NCBI GenBank assembly: GCA_963791235.1
Contig: CAWBRW010000017.1
Coordinates: 124,001 to 188,000 of the forward strand
Direction of reading: 5' to 3'
Origin: JALORV01 sp963791235
GTDB lineage: Bacteria > Pseudomonadota > Gammaproteobacteria > Burkholderiales > Burkholderiaceae_F
DNA: 64,000 bases
The notes under the pieces were generated by a model. That model was not told the origin of the DNA. It saw only the letters and a list, made by a program, of their open reading frames with translations, and ran no database searches. Each line of letters opens with the position of its first letter. The first letter of the stretch is position 1. Shown here piece by piece: positions 51,726 to 61,565 of this stretch. Both the position numbers and the translations under genes were made by a program.

Positions 51726-52756
51726 CGATTCGCGTCCTGCGTGCTGGCCTGCTGGCAACAGTGCAGGACCTTGGCCGACCTGGCATGCAGCATCTCGCCA
51801 TCGTGCCCGGAGGGGTGATGGATGCGGTGTCGCATCGGCTTGCCAATGCCCTGGTCGGCAACGACGGTGACGCCGCGACGCTCGAAGTGGCGCTCGCCGG
51901 CCCGGAGCTTGTGTTCGAGCGCGATGCGCTCGTCGCATTCCACGGCGCGCGGTTCGAGCCCCATCTCGATGGTGTGCCGATGCCGGTTTCCCGTCCTGTG
52001 CTCGTGCGCGCCGGTGCGCAGGTGCGTCTGGGACGTGCCGTCGAAGGCGCGTTCGCTTATCTCGCGGTGGCCGGCGGCATCGCGGTGCCGGTCGTGCTCG
52101 GCTCACGCAGCACCTATCTGCCGGGTGGCTTCGGCGGCCTGAACGGGCGAACTGTGGCCGCGGGCGTTCAACTGCCCGTGGCTCCTGACACTGCGGAACT
52201 GGCCAGCGTACGGTTTGCGCAGCTGGCGCGCAGCGGCCGCACGGTGGCGGTGGGCAGCACGCCGGCGACCACGGTGCGCTGGTCGTGCCCGCTGCTCACG
52301 CTGCCGACAACGCACCCCGCCGTCGTGCGGGTGGTCGACGGTGCCCACGCCGATTTCTTCGACAAGAAGTCGCGCGCCGCCTTCTTCGGCGAGCGCTGGC
52401 GCGTCGTGCCGGAATCAAACCGGATGGGCTACCGTCTGTCCGGGCCGAAGCTGGCTCTCGCGGCGCCGCGCGAGATCATGTCGCAGGGAGTGTGCTTCGG
52501 CACAGTTCAGGTCCCGGCGAGCGGGCAGCCGATCGTGCTGATGGCCGACCGACAGACGACCGGCGGCTATCCGCGTATCGCCGAAGTGGTGTGGGCGGAC
52601 GTCCCTCGAGTCGCCCAGGTCGCGCCCGGCAGCGCGGCGCTGCGCTTCGAGCGGGTGACACTCGACGTAGCGGATGCCGCGCGCGAAGACCTCGTGCAAA
52701 GGGTGAACGACATCATTGAACGACTGCGTTGGGAATTTGGCGATGAAGTCCATTGA
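51722..52756 (+). CDS. pxpC: 5-oxoprolinase subunit PxpC (KipA family)
   Basis: A 344-residue carboxyltransferase-like subunit of 5-oxoprolinase. It begins IRVLRAGLLATVQDLGRPG and contains GGVMDAVSHRLANALVGND, RAVEGAFAYLAVAGGI, GSRSTYLPGGFGG and the ending motif VLMADRQTTGGYPRIAEVV, all typical for the family. The ATG overlaps the pxpB stop (ATGA), and pxpA starts 14 bases before its own stop, so the three genes are tightly coupled. Confidence 0.94.
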   Translation: MTIRVLRAGLLATVQDLGRPGMQHLAIVPGGVMDAVSHRLANALVGNDGDAATLEVALAGPELVFERDALVAFHGARFEPHLDGVPMPVSRPVLVRAGAQVRLGRAVEGAFAYLAVAGGIAVPVVLGSRSTYLPGGFGGLNGRTVAAGVQLPVAPDTAELASVRFAQLARSGRTVAVGSTPATTVRWSCPLLTLPTTHPAVVRVVDGAHADFFDKKSRAAFFGERWRVVPESNRMGYRLSGPKLALAAPREIMSQGVCFGTVQVPASGQPIVLMADRQTTGGYPRIAEVVWADVPRVAQVAPGSAALRFERVTLDVADAAREDLVQRVNDIIERLRWEFGDEVH

Positions 52757-53501
52757 CCTGAACTGCGACATGGGCGAGAGCTTCGGCGCCTGGAAGATGG
52801 GCGACGACGCGACCATCATGCCGCTCATCACCTCGGCCAACGTTGCTGCCGGTTTCCATGCCGGCGACCCGACGACGATCCGCGAGACGGTCCGTCTCGC
52901 CGTCGAAAACCGCGTGGCGGTCGGCGCGCACCCTTCGCTACCCGACCTCGCCGGATTCGGCCGCCGCGTGATGAAAGTGACGGCGCGCGAGGTCTACGAT
53001 CTCGTGCTTTATCAGGGCGGTGCGGTGGCGGCTTTCGCGCATGGTGCGGGGAGCACGTTGCATCACGTCAAACCGCATGGTGCTCTGTACAACATGGCCG
53101 CGAAGGATGAAGCGCTCGCCGACGCGATCGCCGCCGCGGTGAAGGATCTCGGCGACGGCGTTCTGCTGTACGGCCTTGCAGGTAGCGCAATGATCGAGGC
53201 GGCCGCGCGGCACGGTGTGCGGGCAGTCTCGGAGGTATTTGCGGACCGCTCTTACCAGTCGGATGGAACGCTCACGCCGCGAGGGTCCCCCGGCGCGATG
53301 ATCACCGATGAGCGCGCCGCCGTGGACCAGGTGCTGTCGATGATCGAGCGCGGGAGCGTTCGTTCGCTGGAGGGCGTCGACGTGCCGGTCGCCGCCGGCA
53401 CGCTGTGCCTGCATGGCGACCAGCCTGGTGCTGTCGCATTCGCGCGCGCATTGCGGGCGACGTTTGCCGACCGTGGAATCGTGGTCGAGGCGCCCGCCTG
53501 A
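52743..53501 (+). CDS. pxpA: 5-oxoprolinase subunit PxpA (LamB/YcsF family)
   Basis: A 252-residue subunit that binds 5-oxoproline. Landmarks are SIDLNCDMGESFGAWKMGDD, SANVAAGFHAGDPTTIR, VAVGAHPSLPDLAGFGRR, VKPHGALYNMAAKDE and TLCLHGDQPGAVAFAR, with the conserved Asp/His residues of the YcsF family. The start ATG 52743 overlaps the end of pxpC. With PxpB and PxpC it hydrolyses 5-oxoproline, a damage product of glutamate and glutamine, using ATP. Confidence 0.94.
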   Translation: MKSIDLNCDMGESFGAWKMGDDATIMPLITSANVAAGFHAGDPTTIRETVRLAVENRVAVGAHPSLPDLAGFGRRVMKVTAREVYDLVLYQGGAVAAFAHGAGSTLHHVKPHGALYNMAAKDEALADAIAAAVKDLGDGVLLYGLAGSAMIEAAARHGVRAVSEVFADRSYQSDGTLTPRGSPGAMITDERAAVDQVLSMIERGSVRSLEGVDVPVAAGTLCLHGDQPGAVAFARALRATFADRGIVVEAPA

Positions 53502-53548
53502 TGGCGCCGCAGAATTTCTCGAACCGGAAACAGGAAGAGGATTGCTCA

Positions 53549-53797
53549 ATGAACGAACCGGCTGCCTTGCCGCCATTGCCCGACCGTCTCTCGACGGACG
53601 AGCACAGCCCCCATTACGTCTCTGCCGTGCTCGAACATGAGATCGGCGTCCGCTTCAATGAAAGGGAACGTTTCGACGTCGAGGAGTACTGCATCAGCGA
53701 GGGCTGGATAAAGGTGCCGGCCAGCAAGACGCTCGACCGCAAAGGCCGGCCGCTGCTGATCACGCTCAAAGGCAAGGTCGACGTGTTCTATCGCTGA
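53549..53797 (+). CDS. DUF3297 family small protein
   Basis: An 82-residue cytoplasmic protein. The family pattern is seen in LPPLPDRLSTDEHSPHY, VLEHEIGVRFNERERFDVEEYC and ISEGWIKVPASKTLDRKG. It is found in many proteobacteria; no function is known to me. The start at 53549 has GGAAGAGG upstream. It is 47 bases after pxpA and could be co-transcribed. Confidence 0.9.
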   Translation: MNEPAALPPLPDRLSTDEHSPHYVSAVLEHEIGVRFNERERFDVEEYCISEGWIKVPASKTLDRKGRPLLITLKGKVDVFYR

Positions 53798-53876
53798 CGT
53801 GGTCGCTGAACCGGGATGCCCGGTCAGCAGACTGATCCAGCACCGGCGTCATCGCCACGACCAGCGTAGGGCTCGT

Positions 53877-56130
53877 TCAGCCGCGACGCGCCAGCGTGAC
53901 GACCGTGCCCGGCCGATACTCGACTCGACCGACTAGCTGGTGAATCGTCGCCCGTCCCTGGCTGCGCGACGACATCCAGCTCGGGTGCACGCGCCGGGCC
54001 CGGATGGCATCGTGCAACGCATCGAGTGCATCCAGGTCACCGAGGACCATCAATTGCTCGGCCGTGGAGAGCGCCAGCGGGCCCTTCGACAACGCGCGCT
54101 GCACGCGCTCGTTGCGCGCTGCCGAGGCCAGTGGGGTGCGTCGACGTGCCGCAAGGCGCATCAGCGCATGCAGCTCCGGGTCGACCATCGCATCGGCAAA
54201 GCGCGGCAGCGGCCGCCCGTTGCCGGCATGGAGTTCGGCGGACACGATTTCGCGTGGCACGCGGGTCTCGGCCGGCGTCAGGAACAGGCCCAGGCGTCGT
54301 GCGGCGAGTCCGGCGCCGGTCCGGCTCGTCAGCACCGAAAGCGGAGCGGCCAGCAGCAGCCCGGCGGCGACCGGTGACAGCCATGGCAGGAAGTCCGGTG
54401 CTTCCAGCGCAACGAGCGATATCCAGGCCAGACCGATTGCCATCTGCAGCCCGTGCCGGCGCAGGGCTTCCGGCCAGCCGGTGCTCGCATCCGCCCGCGC
54501 GGGCGAGTTCCACTGGATCGTCCAGCCCGCGAGTGCGGCGATCACGAACCGCGAGTGAAACATCATCCGTACCGGAGCGAGCAACGCCGAGAGCACGATC
54601 TCGAGCAGGGTGCTGAGCGCCAGCGCGCTTGCGCCTCCGTAGCGCGACGCGTCGCGTGCTCCTGCCAACAGGGCCGCGAGCAGTTTGGGCAGGAACAGCA
54701 ACGTCGCGATCGCGGCCGCGAGCGCCACGGCATGTTCGGGACGCCAGGAGGGCCACAACGGATACAACTGATGCGGCATGACGAAATACTGCGGGTCGGC
54801 CGCACCATGCTGAACCAGCAGCCAGGTCGAGAGCACCAGGAATCCAAGCCACAGCGGCGCCGAGACATAGGCCAGCGCGCCGGTGAAGAACACCGTCCGG
54901 TGCACGGAATGCAGGCCGCGCGCGAAGATCAGGCGCGCGTTCATCAGGTTGCCCTGGCACCAGCGGCGGTCGCGCTTGATCTCCTCGAGCAGGTTGGGTG
55001 GTGCCTGTTCGAAGCTGCCTTCCAGGTCGTAGGCGATCCAGACGCCGTAGCCCGCACGCCGCATCAGGGCGGCCTCGACGAAATCGTGCGACAGGATTTC
55101 GCCGGACAAGGCGCCACGGCCTGGCAGCGGGGCCAGCGCGCAATGCCGGATGAAGGGCTCGAGGCGAATGATCGCGTTGTGCCCCCAGTAATGCGATTCG
55201 CCCAGTTGCCAGTAATGCAAGTCCGGCCGTGAACAGCGGCCCGTAGACCTGGTTGGCAAACTGCTGGGCGCGGGCGTGCAGCGTGGTGCGGCCGACGGCC
55301 TGCGGCGCGGTCTGGATGATGCCAGCGTCCGGCCGAGCCTCCATCAGGCGTGCCAGCGTCACCAGGCAGTCGCCCGTCATCACGCTGTCGGCGTCGAGCA
55401 CGATCATGTAACGATACTTGCTGCCCCATTTTCGGCAGAAATCATCGATGTTGCCGCTCTTGCGCTTCACGCGGCGCGTGCGGCGACGGTAGAAGAGGCG
55501 GTGCTCTGCGTCGAGTTCCTCACGCAGTGCGTTCCAAGCATCGAGCTCGGCGACGCAGGTGTCCGGGTCATTGCTGTCGGACAGCACGAAGAAGTCGAAA
55601 GCCTCCAGTGCGCCGGTGCGCGCGAGCGACTCGTACGTGGCGCGCAGCCCGGCGAACACGCGTCGCACGTCCTCGTTGCAGATGGGCATGACGATGGCGG
55701 TGCGCGCCTGCGGCGCCAGCGGGGTTGCGCCAGCGATCGATCGCGAAATGAGAAAGCGGTCGCCGCCGCGCAGCCACACCAGTAGTCCGGCCATCGCGGT
55801 CCAGAAACCCGCCGCCACCCAGCACGACAGCAGTGCAAAGAGCGCAAGCACGGCGCCCTGCAGCCAGCCGCCAATCGTGTTCGGCAGCAGTTCGCTCATG
55901 ATGGCGGTGGCGTACAGCGCCGGGGCCAGCGATAGCAGCAACAGCACGAAGCGACGGCGCGACGCTGCGACCTCCAGGGGCCCGTGGCCGGTGATGCCCG
56001 CGCCGCGCCCCTCCGCTCGCGCGGCCGGGGAGGCGTGCCACGGCGTGGCCGCCATCGGCGTGCGCGCGAGCGGCGGCGTCGTCGCCGCGCGGGGCGCCGC
56101 CGTCAGTTCGCCGGAACGATGTAGCTCCAT
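53877..56130 (-). CDS. opgH: Glucan biosynthesis glucosyltransferase OpgH/MdoH (frameshifted)
   Basis: OpgH is the inner membrane GT2 enzyme that makes the beta-glucan backbone of osmoregulated periplasmic glucans from UDP-glucose. The N-terminal half is in one frame (RTAIVMPICNEDVRRVFAGL, YMIVLDADSVMTGDCL) and the rest in another (HYWQLGESHYWGHNAIIR, RDRRWCQGNLMNA with the QxxRW-like element, several membrane helices). One extra A on the plus strand near 55219 (CTTG for CTG in the coding strand) explains the shift, giving ~750 residues. The start at 56130 overlaps the end of opgG by 28 bases. Catalytic motifs are all intact. Confidence 0.92.
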
Positions 56131-57660
56131 GTCTCGCTCAAGGGGGAATCTCCGTTGCGCAGCACTGCGCGCAAATCGATCGGCTTGTCCTTCTCCGTGC
56201 GCCGGACCTGCACCACCATGCGCCAGCCGCCGCTGACCTCGTTCTTATGCACGATCAGTGCCAGCTGCTGCCCGCCGTTCACCGAAAGTTCTGCGGTGAC
56301 CGGCGCGTCGGGCGCCAGCTTTCGCAATGCGGGACCGTCGAAGTCGACCGTGAGCTTGATGACGTCCTCGGGCAAGGCGGCGTAGCCCTGTCCCCGGCGT
56401 GTCTGCACGACCCATGACGTCGTCGGGCGGCGCTCGGTGGTCTTGTGCCACAGCAGCCGGTAGCGGTACTCGTAGGGCTGTCCGGGCCGCAGCACCTGTT
56501 GCGGCACCCAGTAGGCGACGATGTTGTCGTTGGTCTCGTCGGGCGTCGGGAGCTGCACCAGTTCGACGCGGCCGACGCCCCAGTTTCCGACCGGTTCGAC
56601 CCATACCGACGGGCGAAGGTCATAGCGCGCCTCCAGGTCTTCGTAGCTGGTGAAGGCCCGGTCGCGCTGCAGCAGCCCAAAACCGCGCGGATCGGTCAGC
56701 GCGAACGAGGTCACCAGCAGATCGGCGTGGATTCACCAACGGCCGCCAGATCCACTCGCCGGTGCTCGAGTGGATCGAAAGACCGTCGGAGTCGTGCACT
56801 TCGGGCCGGAAGTCATCCACCGGCGATCGCTGGTTCTCGCCATGGAAGAACATCGACGTCACTGGCGCGACTCCGATCTTGGCGACCGGCTCGCGCAGGT
56901 GCAGCCGCGCCGTAACTTCCGTGACTGTTTCCACCCCAGGGCGAAAGATGAATCGGTAGGCCCCGGTGAGGCGACGCGAGTCGAGCAGCGCGTAGACGGT
57001 CAGTTCCCTGGCGCTGCGGTCCGAACGAACGATCCAGAACTGCTCGAAGCGGGGAAACTCCTCACCGCTGCGCTCGGCCGTGTCCACCGCCAGTCCGCGC
57101 GCGGACGCGCCATAGTGCTGGCCCTGGCCCAGCGCGCGAAAGTAGCTGGCGCCGAGGAAGACCAGCAGCTCGTCCTTGTAGCGGGGCGTATTGAGGGCGT
57201 AATGAGCGCGGAATCCTGCGAATCCCAGCCGGCGCAACTGTGCACGGTCCAGCCCTGTTTTGCCGTAATCGAAGTCGGCCGGGTCGAACGCAATTTCCCG
57301 CGCCTGTCCGCCGACGACTTCGTGGATCTGCACCGGGTGCTCCAGGAATTTTCCGCCCAGGTGGAAGAACTGCAGCTCGAACGGCAGTTTCTCTGTCCGC
57401 CACACCGCGCGCGAGGGATCGAAACGGATGTCGCGCATCTGGTCATAGCTGAGGTCCTTCAGCGCCTTCGGCAGCGGGGCCGTGCTCCGGCTGTAGGGCT
57501 TGCCCGCCAGGGATCGCGCCAGCTTGTCGACGCTGTCGAAGTCGAATCCCTGCGCATACACCGTGCCCGCACCGAAGAGCGCGATGACCGCCGCGATGCA
57601 GGCAATGAGGGCGCGGGCAGGCACGGTCCCGCCTTTGGAGGGTAGCGAACGAGTCATCAT
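56103..57660 (-). CDS. opgG: Glucan biosynthesis protein OpgG/MdoG (frameshifted)
   Basis: OpgG is a periplasmic protein needed for branching and completion of osmoregulated glucans. The N-terminal frame carries the signal peptide (ALIACIAAVIALFGAGTVYA) and GFDFDSVDKLARSLAGKPY. It runs to WIWRPLVNPRR and is then lost; the continuation LLVTSFALTDPRGFGLLQRDR (shown as landmark only) is in the next frame. An extra A on the plus strand at 56721 accounts for this and restores ~518 residues. Other landmarks are YALNTPRYKDELLVFLGASY and MFFHGENQRSP. The start 57660 (MMTRSLPSK) is probable. It is the first gene of the opgGH operon. Confidence 0.92.
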
Positions 57661-57834
57661 CACCAGGGGAATGAGGGAAGGACATCGCGCAGCACACGGC
57701 GAGCCCTCGCAGGGATGCAATTCTAGGGCCATGCGCTAGTGCACAGGGTCTAGAGCCGGGTGGAACTCACCCGCAGCGACGCGCAGAGGAGGCCACCCGG
57801 AGGCTTCCCCCTGCAATTCGAGTGGAGATTTCGC

Positions 57835-59073
57835 CTACGGCCGGGTGTTCGCCTCGATGAGGATCGACGCCGCCGCGTCGGCCAGCACCTGGCAACCCAG
57901 CACGATGTCCTCTTCACGACTGTCCTCCGCGAAATCGTGGCTGATGCCGCCGATCGAGGGAATGAAGAGCATCGCCGAGGGCAGGCTTGCGGACACGATG
58001 CCGGCATCGTGAAACGCCCCACTGGGCATGCGCTGCCAGTGTCCGGGCGCGTGGCTTTCTGCCGCCGCTTCGATATGCGCCCGCAGGGCCGGGTCCATAA
58101 GCGTGGGCGGGATCGGCGCGCGTGTCGGGATCGCTTCGATCGTGACACCGCGCCGGTCATTCATCTCCGATACGAGGCGGGCAACAACCGCCTCGAACGC
58201 ATCGAGCGGCGCATCCGAGGGGTCCCGGAACTGCAGGTCGAGTTCTGCATAGCCCGGCACGATCGACGTTGCGTTCGGCTCGACGCGCACTCGCCCCATG
58301 GTCCAGACGCTGCGCTCGGCGGCCACTTTCGGAAACTCCGCATTGATTCGGTGCGCAAATTCAAAGAGCGCCGTGGCTGCATCGCGGCGGCGCGCCATCA
58401 TCGTTGTGCCCGCATGGTTCTGCTGGCCGCGAAACACGAAGCGGATGCTGCGCATGCCGACGATGCCGGTTACGACCCCGATGCGGTGCCCGGCCTCTTC
58501 CAGATGCGGGCCCTGCTCGATGTGCGCCTCGACGAAGCCGGCATAGCGCTCGCGCGCGAGCCGCAAGCGCGGCACCCCCGCGAGGCCCGCTTCGCGCAGC
58601 GCCTCTGCGAGCGTCACGCCGCGGCTGTCCGCGACTCCGTGTTCCATCTCCGGAGTCAGCGTGCCGGTCAGGGAGCGGCTGCCGAGGCATCCGACAAAGC
58701 GCGACTCTTCGTCCTGGAACGACACCACGTCCACGGGCAGTGTCCGCGTGCTGTCGTCGGCGGCGAGTGCACGTGCCACTTCCAGCGCGCAGATCACGCC
58801 CAAGGCACCGTCGAGCCATCCGCCGGTTGGTTGGGTGTCGGAGTGCGAGCCCAGGAGCAAGGCCGTGCCGGGTTGCCGCGCGCGGCCGAAGACATTGCCT
58901 ACGCCATCGATGGTCGCTTCGAGTCCTGCCTCCTCGTAACGGCGCTTGAGCCAGCGCCGCGCGTCCATGTCGGCAGCACTGAACGCGGGTCGCACGACGC
59001 CGCGGCCCTGCGTACCGATGGCGCGGAGTTCACGCAGGTCGGCCAGCAGCCGATGGGGGTCGATACGGGGCAT
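57835..59073 (-). CDS. M20 family Zn-dependent amidohydrolase (N-carbamoyl-amino acid hydrolase/allantoate type)
   Basis: A 412-residue dinuclear zinc hydrolase. Metal and active-site motifs are LLGSHSDTQPTGGWLDGALG, VSFQDEESRFVG, GFVEAHIEQGPHLEEAG, RMPSGAFHDAGIV and SIGGISHDFAEDSREED. The central dimerisation domain carries FRGQQNHAGTTMM. Relatives hydrolyse N-carbamoyl-L-amino acids, allantoate or ureidoglycine. The purine-type ABC importer in the same window makes a purine-degradation role plausible but is not evidence for the substrate. It is preceded by a 86-base gap and transcribed alone or with the RIO kinase gene. Confidence 0.92.
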   Translation of the reverse strand: MPRIDPHRLLADLRELRAIGTQGRGVVRPAFSAADMDARRWLKRRYEEAGLEATIDGVGNVFGRARQPGTALLLGSHSDTQPTGGWLDGALGVICALEVARALAADDSTRTLPVDVVSFQDEESRFVGCLGSRSLTGTLTPEMEHGVADSRGVTLAEALREAGLAGVPRLRLARERYAGFVEAHIEQGPHLEEAGHRIGVVTGIVGMRSIRFVFRGQQNHAGTTMMARRRDAATALFEFAHRINAEFPKVAAERSVWTMGRVRVEPNATSIVPGYAELDLQFRDPSDAPLDAFEAVVARLVSEMNDRRGVTIEAIPTRAPIPPTLMDPALRAHIEAAAESHAPGHWQRMPSGAFHDAGIVSASLPSAMLFIPSIGGISHDFAEDSREEDIVLGCQVLADAAASILIEANTRP

Positions 59074-59159
59074 ATGCCTATTCTATGAGCCGACTCAGGA
59101 TGCGAGCCGTACGGGCCAGCCGGAGGAGGTCTGGTCTCCACAACATTCCGGTGTGGTGG

Positions 59160-60002
59160 TCAAACGGATTGCATCAGGCGCCGCAGCTTTTCCTCCGCGA
59201 GCGCGTCTTCCACTTCACGCATGACTGCCACCAGATCGACTGCGGCGAGCTGCTGCACGAATTTCCCGCTGAGTTCAGCGTCCGGCTGCAGGTCGCCACG
59301 CACATAACGATCCCAGATCTCGACCCCGTAATTCGAATCGAGCAGATCGGGGGCGAAGCGACCGAAGAAATTGCGCAGGTTGGCGACGTCACGCAGCAGC
59401 ATGCGGCTCGCGTGATTGTTTCCGGCCGCGTCCACGGCCTGTGGCAGATCAATGATCATCGGACCATCTGCCCCGAGCAGCACGTTGAACTCGGACAGAT
59501 CGCCATGGACGACACCAGCCGCCAGCATGCGCACGACTTCCTTGATCAGCGTCTGATGGTGAGCACGGGCCTGCTCAGGCGTGAAAACGACGTCGTTGAG
59601 TCGGGGCGCGGCATCGCCGTCGGCATCGGTCACGAGTTCCATCAGCAGGACGCCGTCCACAAAATTGAACGGCCTGGGGACGCGTACGCCCGCGGCGGCC
59701 AGTCGGTACAGCGCATCGACCTCGGCGCTCTGCCATGCCGCTTCCGTTGCCTGGCGACCAAAGCGCGTGCCTTTGGCCATTGCACGCGCCTGCCGCGTGT
59801 TCTTGACCTTGCGATTCTCGGTGTAATCAACGGCCTGACGGAAGCTGCGCTGCGTGGCCTGCTTGTAGACCTTGGCGCAGCGCGTTTCCTCGCCGCAGCG
59901 AACCACGTAGACAGCGGCCTCTTTGCCGCTCATCAACTGCCGCACCACCGAGTCGATCAGGCCTTCTTCGATCAAGGGTTGCAATCGCTTGGGAGCTTTC
60001 AT
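59160..60002 (-). CDS. RIO1-type serine protein kinase
   Basis: A 280-residue atypical kinase. The P-loop-like region is LMSGKEAAVYVVRCGEETRCAKVYK, cut here as GKEAAVYVV and CAKVYK, with the catalytic loop VVHGDLSEFNVLL and metal-binding MIIDLPQAVDA. These are the RIO kinase equivalents of the HxD and DFG motifs. Bacterial RIO1 proteins exist in several proteobacteria; their targets are unknown. It starts with MKAPKRLQPLIEEGLIDSVV at 60002 and is followed by the M20 hydrolase gene on the same strand. Confidence 0.92.
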   Translation of the reverse strand: MKAPKRLQPLIEEGLIDSVVRQLMSGKEAAVYVVRCGEETRCAKVYKQATQRSFRQAVDYTENRKVKNTRQARAMAKGTRFGRQATEAAWQSAEVDALYRLAAAGVRVPRPFNFVDGVLLMELVTDADGDAAPRLNDVVFTPEQARAHHQTLIKEVVRMLAAGVVHGDLSEFNVLLGADGPMIIDLPQAVDAAGNNHASRMLLRDVANLRNFFGRFAPDLLDSNYGVEIWDRYVRGDLQPDAELSGKFVQQLAAVDLVAVMREVEDALAEEKLRRLMQSV

Positions 60003-60164
60003 TCCGCCATTGTGCGCGACTGTCTTTGTGTCGCCTTCTTCTGGACTGAGGGTCGGCTTGCGCGGCGGTGCGATGCCGTGACTTCGTCGACGCCTGAACG
60101 GGCGTTTGGCGGAATACGGCTTTCCCGCCGATCTGACAGTGGACGCGCGACGGCAAAGCCGCGA

Positions 60165-60734
60165 CTAAGGCTTTACGCGACCCACCACGTCCAACGCGCC
60201 GTTGGGTTGGATCCTTGCCACCACGGCTTCACCTTCCTCGACCAGTTCCATCGTCAACGCGTCGATGTTCGGTCGATGAGTGACCAGTGCGACGTTGCCC
60301 TTGCCGGCGTGGCGCGCAAGCAGATCGGTGATGGCCTGCGAGCGCGCCTGGCCCTGGGCCTGGGTGCCGATTTCGAGCGCGGTGAGGTTCGAATCTACGG
60401 TTGCCCGGCCAAACGCAAGTTGTGCCGTTTCCTTGGCGCGGCAGAACGGACTCGTCAACACCGCATCGAACTTGAGGCCTGCCTTGTCGAGCATCGCCTT
60501 GAGCCGACTTGACTGCGCGCGACCGTCGTCGCTCAGATTCTCCTCATTGGCGCAGTTGCCGTTGGGGTCGAGCACCATGGCTTTTGCGTGGGCACTGATC
60601 TTGGCGTGCCGCATCAGGATCGCATGGCCGCCCTGCGTCAGGGCCTTGATGGCGGCCTCGTCCCCTTGCGCTGCGGGCGCGGCGACGAACAGTGCGGCTG
60701 TGATGGCGGCCAGGCACAACTTGCTGCATTTCAT
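60165..60734 (-). CDS. Exported histidine phosphatase family protein
   Basis: A 189-residue phosphatase of the histidine acid/phosphoglycerate mutase superfamily with a signal peptide (LCLAAITAALFVAAPAAQ). The catalytic RHG-type motif is HAILMRHAKISAH (RHA in place of RHG), the second arginine is in VLTSPFCRAKETAQLAFG, and the later histidine in VALVTHRPNIDALT. ATG 60734 lies eight bases from GGAG. Such proteins (SixA/Ais-like) may dephosphorylate periplasmic sugars, lipids or proteins. Transcribed alone. Confidence 0.87.
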   Translation of the reverse strand: MKCSKLCLAAITAALFVAAPAAQGDEAAIKALTQGGHAILMRHAKISAHAKAMVLDPNGNCANEENLSDDGRAQSSRLKAMLDKAGLKFDAVLTSPFCRAKETAQLAFGRATVDSNLTALEIGTQAQGQARSQAITDLLARHAGKGNVALVTHRPNIDALTMELVEEGEAVVARIQPNGALDVVGRVKP

Positions 60735-60802
60735 CTCGCGTATCTCCGAGTTGCCATTAGCTTGATCGAGAGGGATAGCGCCGTGACGCGCCCCGGAGCG
60801 TG

Positions 60803-61468
60803 TCAATCACGCGCGGTCGGCAAGCCGGCGAGGCGCCACTCGGGCAACCCATCCTGCAGTCGACGTGCTTTCAAGCCCTTCCTGCGCAGCAGGTGCACGG
60901 CGTCGTACGACATCAGGCAATACGGTCCCCGGCAGTACGCGACGACTTCCCTGCGCCTGGGCAGTTCGGCCAGCCGCTTCTCGAGTTCGTGGATCGGAAT
61001 GTTGATCGCGCCGGGCACATGACCGGCGGCAAATTCCTCGGGCGGGCGCACGTCGAGCACCGTGACCAGGCCTTTCTTCGCGCGTTGCAGCAGTTCGGCG
61101 GCAGGCACGGGCTCCATCTCGTCCTTCGCGGTGAAGTACAGCCGCACGATGCGGTCGACATCGGCCAGATAAGCCTGACCGGCCGCACCGAGCGCGGTGA
61201 ACAGCGCAACGACCTCGTCACCGGCCAGCCGGTACCTGACGAACTGCGCTTCCTTGCGGCCGACGATCAGGCCGGCCTGCTTGAGCTTCTGCAGGTGCTG
61301 GGAAGTGTTGGCGACCGTTGCGCCAGTCAGCGTGGCGAGTTCGTCCACGCTGCGCTCGCCCTGCGCCAGCAGCTCCAACAGGTCAAGCCGCACGGCGCTG
61401 GACAGCGCGGTGCCGATGCGCGCCAGGTTCTCGAAGACCTCGCGCTTGGGATTGACGGTGGTTGACAT
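60803..61468 (-). CDS. ArsR family regulator fused to a rhodanese domain
   Basis: A 221-residue two-domain protein. Residues ~10-90 are an ArsR winged helix (LSSAVRLDLLELLAQGERSV, TVANTSQHLQKLKQAGLIVG as recognition helix and wing). Residues ~120-221 are a rhodanese domain with VTVLDVRPPEEFAAGHVPGA and the catalytic loop YCRGPYCLMSYDAV, having Cys179 and a second Cys184. The ArsR domain itself has no cysteine pair, so a persulfide on the rhodanese cysteine could be the signal that releases it from DNA. Similar ArsR-rhodanese regulators respond to sulfur stress. It is divergent from the hydroxylase gene, with a perfect inverted repeat in the shared 97-base gap. Confidence 0.9.
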   Translation of the reverse strand: MSTTVNPKREVFENLARIGTALSSAVRLDLLELLAQGERSVDELATLTGATVANTSQHLQKLKQAGLIVGRKEAQFVRYRLAGDEVVALFTALGAAGQAYLADVDRIVRLYFTAKDEMEPVPAAELLQRAKKGLVTVLDVRPPEEFAAGHVPGAINIPIHELEKRLAELPRRREVVAYCRGPYCLMSYDAVHLLRRKGLKARRLQDGLPEWRLAGLPTARD

Positions 61469-61487
61469 GGATCTCGCTCCAGGCATA

Positions 61488-61511
61488 GTATTCAAGCGAT
61501 TACTTGAATAC
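61488..61511. promoter_or_regulatory. Operator for the ArsR-rhodanese regulator
   Basis: GTATTCAAG and its exact reverse complement CTTGAATAC are separated by six bases (CGATTA). The 24-base AT-rich dyad lies 20 bases before the regulator's start and 54 bases before the hydroxylase start, within the only gap between them. Perfect symmetry and position make this the likely binding site that controls both directions. Confidence 0.75.
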
Positions 61512-61565
61512 AAGATTACCAGACGGCAGCCTACCACCGCCGTCGTACCCCAAGGAAAGTCCGTG